Shown: positions 8,301-9,854 of the stretch, piece by piece
Numbering within the stretch: the stretch's first letter is position 1
Layout of the letters: each line of letters begins with the position of its first letter
Assembly (NCBI GenBank): GCA_051745935.1
Contig: JBNJEM010000275.1
Location: forward strand, 1 to 9,854
From: JBNJEM01 sp051745935
GTDB taxonomy: Bacteria > Planctomycetota > Planctomycetia > Pirellulales > Pirellulaceae
Direction: 5' to 3'
DNA: 9,854 bases
Notes under the pieces: model-generated
What the model was told of the DNA's origin: nothing
Seen by the model: only the letters and a program-made list of their open reading frames with translations
Databases searched by the model: none
Made by a program: the position numbers and the translations under genes

Positions 8301-9841
8301 GTTCACCTGGCCAGGGGAACTATGCCGCGGGCAACACGTTCCTCGATGGCCTGGCTCACTATCGTCGAGCAAAGGGATTGCCCGCCGTCTCCATCAGTTG
8401 GGGCCCCTGGTCGGGTCGGGGAATGGCGGCGGACGTGGAAAGCCAGCTTCAGGCGCGGGGCATGAACTTGCTGGCCCCCGACGAGGCGTTGCATTTGCTC
8501 GAAGCGGCCCTGGGAGGCGCCAAGCCTCATCTGGTGGCTGCGGCGGTGGATTGGAACAAACTGAACCGCGCCGGCCACGCGGCCGCCCCCCCACTTGTCG
8601 CCGACCTCGCCCAAAAGGAACCGACCGCCAACGAGCGCGATGAACGGGACGAAGCCCTCTGCCAGCAACTCAAAGAAGCAGATCCCGCGCATCGCGTCGG
8701 CCTGCTCCGCGACCATGTTGCCCGCGAAGTCGCCGGTGTCATGGAAACCGAACCGGGTGACCTGGATTGGAACCAACCTCTCGGTTCGCTCGGCCTCGAT
8801 TCCCTGATGGCGATGGAATTGAAAGCGAAGCTGGAAACGACGCTGGGCCAGAGCATGCCGATGGGAGCGTTGCTGGAAAACCCGTCGGTGAGTCGGATCG
8901 CGGAACTCTTCGCGCCGTGCTTCTCCGATTCAGAGGTGGCCGTGGATGATAAGGAAACGTCGGGCGCCGCCGGCCACTCGCTCGGCCACGCCCCATCGCC
9001 CGGTCGCTCGCCTGTGTTAAAATTGGCCGGTTCGGGCGATATGCCGCCCCTGATCTGCATCCATCCGGCCGGAGGCGACGTCAGTTGTTATTACACCATC
9101 GCCCGCCATATTGGAGATTGGTGCCCGGTTTGGACCTTGCGTGCCGCTGGTCTGGAGGAAAAGACGGTCCCCCACGACTCCGTGGAACAAATGGCCAGCG
9201 ATTATCTTCAAGCGATTCGGGCGGAATGCCCCCAAGGACCCTACTACCTGGCTGGCTGGTCAACGGGGGGGATTTTCGCTTACGAAATGGGGTGCAAGCT
9301 TTTGAGGCAGGAAGCTGACATTGGTGGGTTATTCCTCTTCGATTCACCGACGCCGGCTATCTTTCAAGGCGTCGATCTGGACGATTATGCCCGATTCCTG
9401 GTCGACTTGGTCGAATTCTCCAACTGGTTTGCCGAAAGTCGGATGAAGGTCGACTATGAAGAACTGAAAAAGCAGGAGCACGAAAGCGCGCTGCGCAGAG
9501 TCTTCGACGAAGCAAAGCGACACGGCGTGCTGCCACCGGATGCCTCGATCGACTACCTGCGCCGGCTCGTCTCCGTTTGTCGCGAACATTCTCGGGCAAT
9601 CGTTCAATACACCCCCGGATCTTTTACGCATCCCGTGCATCTGTTCCGACCGCGAAACACAAAGGTTCTGGCGGATGCCTCCCGGAAGAACCTCTCCAGG
9701 GACCTCGGATGGCGCGGCATCCTCGGTAACCAATTGCTGATCGAGGAAGTTCCCGGCGACCACTTCAGCATGATGACGGAAGAAAATGCAAGCATTCTCG
9801 GCAACAGGCTTCTCGAGCAGCTTCAGCGCCTCAAGGTATAA
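2378..9841 (+). CDS. Fully reducing type I polyketide synthase, KS-AT-DH-ER-KR-ACP-TE
   Basis: This 2487-residue megasynthase should extend an acyl chain by one malonyl-derived two-carbon unit per cycle, reduce it completely, and release it. Domains in order by residue: N-terminal helix 6-31; KS 36-462; KS-AT linker 463-562; AT 563-877; post-AT linker with LPTYPF at 898-903; DH 930-1225; structural pseudoKR 1237-1480; ER 1490-1814; KR 1834-2045; ACP 2108-2180; Ser/Gly/Pro-rich linker about 2185-2212; TE 2213-2487. All active-site residues are present. There is no methyltransferase between DH and ER. The KS has the condensing Cys-His-His triad, not a decarboxylating loading type, so it needs an acyl primer, which the FAAL-ACP encoded just upstream would supply. 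ATG 2378 is chosen over ATG 2393 because of the GAGGG at 2362-2366. TAA ends the gene 13 bases before the window edge. Whether the module acts once or iteratively cannot be read from sequence. Confidence 0.97.
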   Translation: MTQSDMSALAQRLGSLTPAKRQLLEKALRGETKRSEPIAVVGLGCRFPGASSVESFWDLIRHRRVATSEVPPSRWEADAFYDPTGQTPGKMANRWGGFVDDVDQFDPLFFGISPREAENMDPQQRLLLEVAWEALEYGAIAPDRLAGSRTGTFVGIGGVDYSRIPARMDGYFERINLYSGTGNALSIAANRLSYIFDFHGPSLSVDTACSSALVAVHLAVRSLRNRECDAALAGGCNLILSPESTLAFSKAQMLSPTGACRPFDAAANGYVRGEGCGILVLKRLEEAVSDGNHIWAVVRGTAVNQDGRTSGIAAPNPRAQEAVIRAAFEEAQIKPADLTYLEAHGTGTPLGDPMEWEALEKVFRETPAASPCYVGSVKANVGHTETAAGAAGFVKTVLMLKNGHIPPQAGFDQLNPRISRDRTRLAIADQPRDWHSDGPRIAGVSAFGFGGTNAHLVLEQAPATEPSTPENDRPWHVLTLSAKSEHAVQKRVDGLGDYLNQHRDVSLGDLCFSENVGRSHFDHRLALIGETTEQLRQTLRSTDATKSPPRVHRGHGSTVGRPRVAFLFSGQGCQYPEMGRRLFETEPVFRDALIHCDEIFADSLDFPLLALLHGEGHVERLNHTRYLQPALFAIQYALAELWLHWGILPDMVLGHSIGEFAAACVAGVFDVEAASRLVADRARLMAELPQTGSMAVLFADGETVSEKIRPYSDQLSVAARNGPENTVISGKTEIVERITAKFEQDGIRSQKLAVSHAFHSPLMWPMLDEFRDQAARFDYQPAHIPFISSVTGELLGERPLDAEYWRRQIHSPVQFVKAIDQLANQEPEVVLEIGPSTTAIGMARRCQSAKPLAWLPSLKKGHDDCTILMNTLAEMYVRGVTVDWVSYDRPWPRRRLALPTYPFDRKRYWHQGVVESRGRGTTAVSGPPLHPILGSRLHSPVPRRIFATSLDSRNPAFLADHQIQGSTVMPAAGFVEQALAAAARVFGQGEHEVENLSIQQPLFLSANAERPVQTLMTAESTNEYRFEVHSRQSSETGEGEQEPDWVLHASGTVRSAAGSSESRSSQPIRLDEVMGKATHRHSGEQLYGKMAQHGLVYGPAFRGIEELQVAEGEALARLVIPPAIDSETVAYHVHPALLDAGLQTIAGIVAAGSGQGTTSPPYLPTFIRRTRVFHRAARPTWAYAVRVPRDSQVESDTIEADVFLLDDAGKTLVELGGVSLQRVGRPDSGKTTQHTEWLYTLQWREAGHEIGSQHGEVRPQLEGTRWLLFADGMGVAEHLAGQLHRRGGVCTLVRPGSTFRRLETNDSEKTPVHEIDPVSTEDYANLLNEWKAAGESRCGIIHLWNLDIDSSHWSDAVFLQESRNRGSASLLQLLHGVTNAKLAASPELYVVTQNGQAVADGDLVSPAQAASWGLGRVAATEHPEYACRLIDLDKADPPDTAGDILVAELCIESDENQVAYRGQRRFVSRLKRDPDAIDFTQPARGSIAPPGPRRLRLDKTGTLDSLTYTKLERISPAHGQVEIEVHGVGLNFSDVLKAMGLYPGITDRVVPVGIECSGTVTATGEGVERFRVGDPVMGVAPYSFATHAVSAEYALVRKPDRLSDEQAATIPITFLTAYYALCRLARLQAGERVLIHAAAGGVGQAAVQIAQHIGAEIFATAGSEQKRNFLKSLGVEHVMNSRTLEFADEIMDTTDRQGVDVVLNSLPGRTIDKSLSVLGAYGRFLEIGKIDIYQNRMVGLLPFQNNLSYFAIDLDRMLRERPDYIRNLFEEVIGYFWNETYRPLPMTCFRDDEVRDAFRYMAQRKNIGKIVVSFEERDSATSDSTTAPPPIRQDGTYLITGGLGSLGIQVAGMLARQGAGAVALMGRGEPSSEVKRELEKLRDGGSRVVVLRGDVTDRDSIQAALQAIPASHPPLRGVFHAAGVLSDALLHHMDVETFDKVLAPKLAGAWSLHRATEDCPLDHFVLFSSIAGVLGSPGQGNYAAGNTFLDGLAHYRRAKGLPAVSISWGPWSGRGMAADVESQLQARGMNLLAPDEALHLLEAALGGAKPHLVAAAVDWNKLNRAGHAAAPPLVADLAQKEPTANERDERDEALCQQLKEADPAHRVGLLRDHVAREVAGVMETEPGDLDWNQPLGSLGLDSLMAMELKAKLETTLGQSMPMGALLENPSVSRIAELFAPCFSDSEVAVDDKETSGAAGHSLGHAPSPGRSPVLKLAGSGDMPPLICIHPAGGDVSCYYTIARHIGDWCPVWTLRAAGLEEKTVPHDSVEQMASDYLQAIRAECPQGPYYLAGWSTGGIFAYEMGCKLLRQEADIGGLFLFDSPTPAIFQGVDLDDYARFLVDLVEFSNWFAESRMKVDYEELKKQEHESALRRVFDEAKRHGVLPPDASIDYLRRLVSVCREHSRAIVQYTPGSFTHPVHLFRPRNTKVLADASRKNLSRDLGWRGILGNQLLIEEVPGDHFSMMTEENASILGNRLLEQLQRLKV
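2483..3763 (+). other. Ketosynthase (KS) domain
   Basis: Residues 36-462, from EPIAVVGLGCRFPG to the GFGGTNAHLVLEQAP end motif. The acyl-accepting cysteine is Cys209 in VDTACSSALVAVH. The two histidines needed for decarboxylative condensation are His344 in EAHGTGTPLGDP and His383 in ANVGHTETAAGAAG. The complete triad indicates a working condensing enzyme. Confidence 0.96.
4064..5008 (+). other. Acyltransferase (AT) domain, predicted malonyl-specific
   Basis: Residues 563-877, starting RVAFLFSGQG. The nucleophile is Ser656 in GHSIGE. His759 is the catalytic histidine within HAFH (756-759). HAFH at this position is the established signature of malonyl-CoA selection, whereas methylmalonyl-selecting domains usually carry YASH. 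The extender is therefore predicted to be malonyl-CoA, giving an unbranched extension. Confidence 0.93.
5165..6052 (+). other. Dehydratase (DH) domain
   Basis: Residues 930-1225, opening with HPILGSRL. The double hot-dog catalytic pair is present. His961 lies in the HxxxGxxxxP motif (DHQIQGSTVMP, with Gly965 and Pro970). Asp1139 lies in HPALLDAGLQ, with Gln1143 in the usual D-x-x-x-Q arrangement. VYGPAFRGI, a conserved second-half motif, is also present. It should remove water from the beta-hydroxyacyl chain. Confidence 0.93.
6086..6817 (+). other. Structural (non-catalytic) ketoreductase subdomain
   Basis: Residues about 1237-1480 between DH and ER. Trp1266 begins a degenerate Rossmann-like stretch (WLLFADGMGVAEHLAGQL) that lacks the complete glycine-rich nucleotide loop, and WGLGRVAATEHPE starts at Trp1412. 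This is the usual partner fold that supports the catalytic KR and sits before an inserted ER in fully reducing modules. A methyltransferase domain, which can occupy this zone in other synthases, is absent. Confidence 0.85.
6845..7819 (+). other. Enoylreductase (ER) domain
   Basis: Residues about 1490-1814, an MDR-type NADPH-dependent reductase. The N-terminal half contains VGLNFSDVLKAMGLYPG. The NADPH loop is HAAAGGVGQAAVQIA, beginning at His1636 with Gly1640, Gly1641 and Gly1643. The later YGRFLEIGKIDIY and the closing NIGKIVVSF are conserved in PKS enoylreductases. It would reduce the enoyl intermediate to the saturated acyl chain. Confidence 0.93.
7877..8512 (+). other. Ketoreductase (KR) domain, probably B-type
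   Basis: Residues 1834-2045. NADPH loop TGGLGSLG is at 1840-1847. The catalytic set is complete: Lys1945 in APKLAGAWSLH, Ser1969 in FSSIAG, Tyr1982 and Asn1986 in GNYAAGN. The stereochemical loop reads LSD (1925-1927) rather than the classic LDD; the last aspartate, the most conserved mark of B-type reductases, is retained, so the 3R (D) hydroxyl is predicted. That hydroxyl would then be lost by DH action. Confidence 0.92.
8699..8917 (+). other. Acyl carrier protein domain of the synthase
   Basis: Residues 2108-2180. The phosphopantetheine site is Ser2142 in SLGLDSLMAMELK, the canonical GLDSL core. It carries the extender unit and the growing chain between the KS, the reducing domains and the TE. 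Confidence 0.95.
9014..9838 (+). other. Thioesterase (TE) domain
   Basis: Residues 2213-2487, an alpha/beta-hydrolase release domain. The oxyanion-region motif ICIHPAGGD comes first. The nucleophile is Ser2295 in AGWSTGG, the aspartate is Asp2322 in LFDSPTPA, and the histidine is His2462 in VPGDHFSMM. The GWSxGG elbow is common among type I TEs of NRPS and mixed NRPS/PKS systems. A lid-like insertion with many charged residues lies at about 2330-2415. It could release the chain as a free acid by hydrolysis or transfer it to an amine or hydroxyl acceptor; the sequence alone does not decide. Confidence 0.92.
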
Positions 9842-9854
9842 GCATCAACCGAAA

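Noticed and set aside
9265..9271. Run of seven Gs in the codons of the TE active-site motif, and a run of seven Cs at 8586-8592, as possible slippage or phase-variation sites
   Set aside because: Both runs are in frame, the protein continues with conserved motifs after each, and runs of this length are common in GC-rich genes. They are at most places to check for sequencing error.

Overview
The window holds two adjacent, overlapping genes on the + strand that together form a compact type I polyketide (lipid-extending) assembly line. A fatty acyl-AMP ligase fused to an acyl carrier protein (FAAL-ACP, 124-2391) is followed by a 2487-residue, fully reducing polyketide synthase (2378-9841). The domain order of the synthase is KS-AT-DH-pseudoKR-ER-KR-ACP-TE. 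Every catalytic residue I looked for is present in both proteins, so I read both as intact and active. Nothing else of substance is encoded: about 120 bases precede the first gene and 13 bases follow the second.

Layout. Bases 1-123 are a leader that may include the last codons of an upstream gene; an in-frame TAA at 94-96 closes that frame before the FAAL starts. The FAAL gene begins at TTG 124 or, equally possible, ATG 133. Its stop codon lies inside the start region of the synthase (14-base overlap), which suggests one transcript and coupled translation.

Logic. The FAAL should activate a free fatty acid with ATP and pass the acyl-AMP to its own C-terminal ACP (Ser664). The KS of the synthase (Cys209) would take the acyl chain and condense it with a malonyl unit chosen by the AT (HAFH motif). 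KR, DH and ER then reduce the beta-keto group completely, and a thioesterase (Ser2295-Asp2322-His2462) releases the chain. There is no methyltransferase, no second module and no amino-acid-using domain in view. The simplest product is therefore a saturated fatty acid longer than its primer by two carbons, or by more if the module iterates. Whether the TE hydrolyses the chain or passes it to an acceptor made by neighbouring genes cannot be seen.

Organism. Base composition is moderately GC-rich (about 60 percent by eye). FAAL-loaded type I PKS genes occur in actinobacteria, cyanobacteria, myxobacteria and planctomycetes. The moderate GC and mixed codon use fit a planctomycete or myxobacterium-like environmental bacterium better than a high-GC actinomycete, but this is a weak inference.
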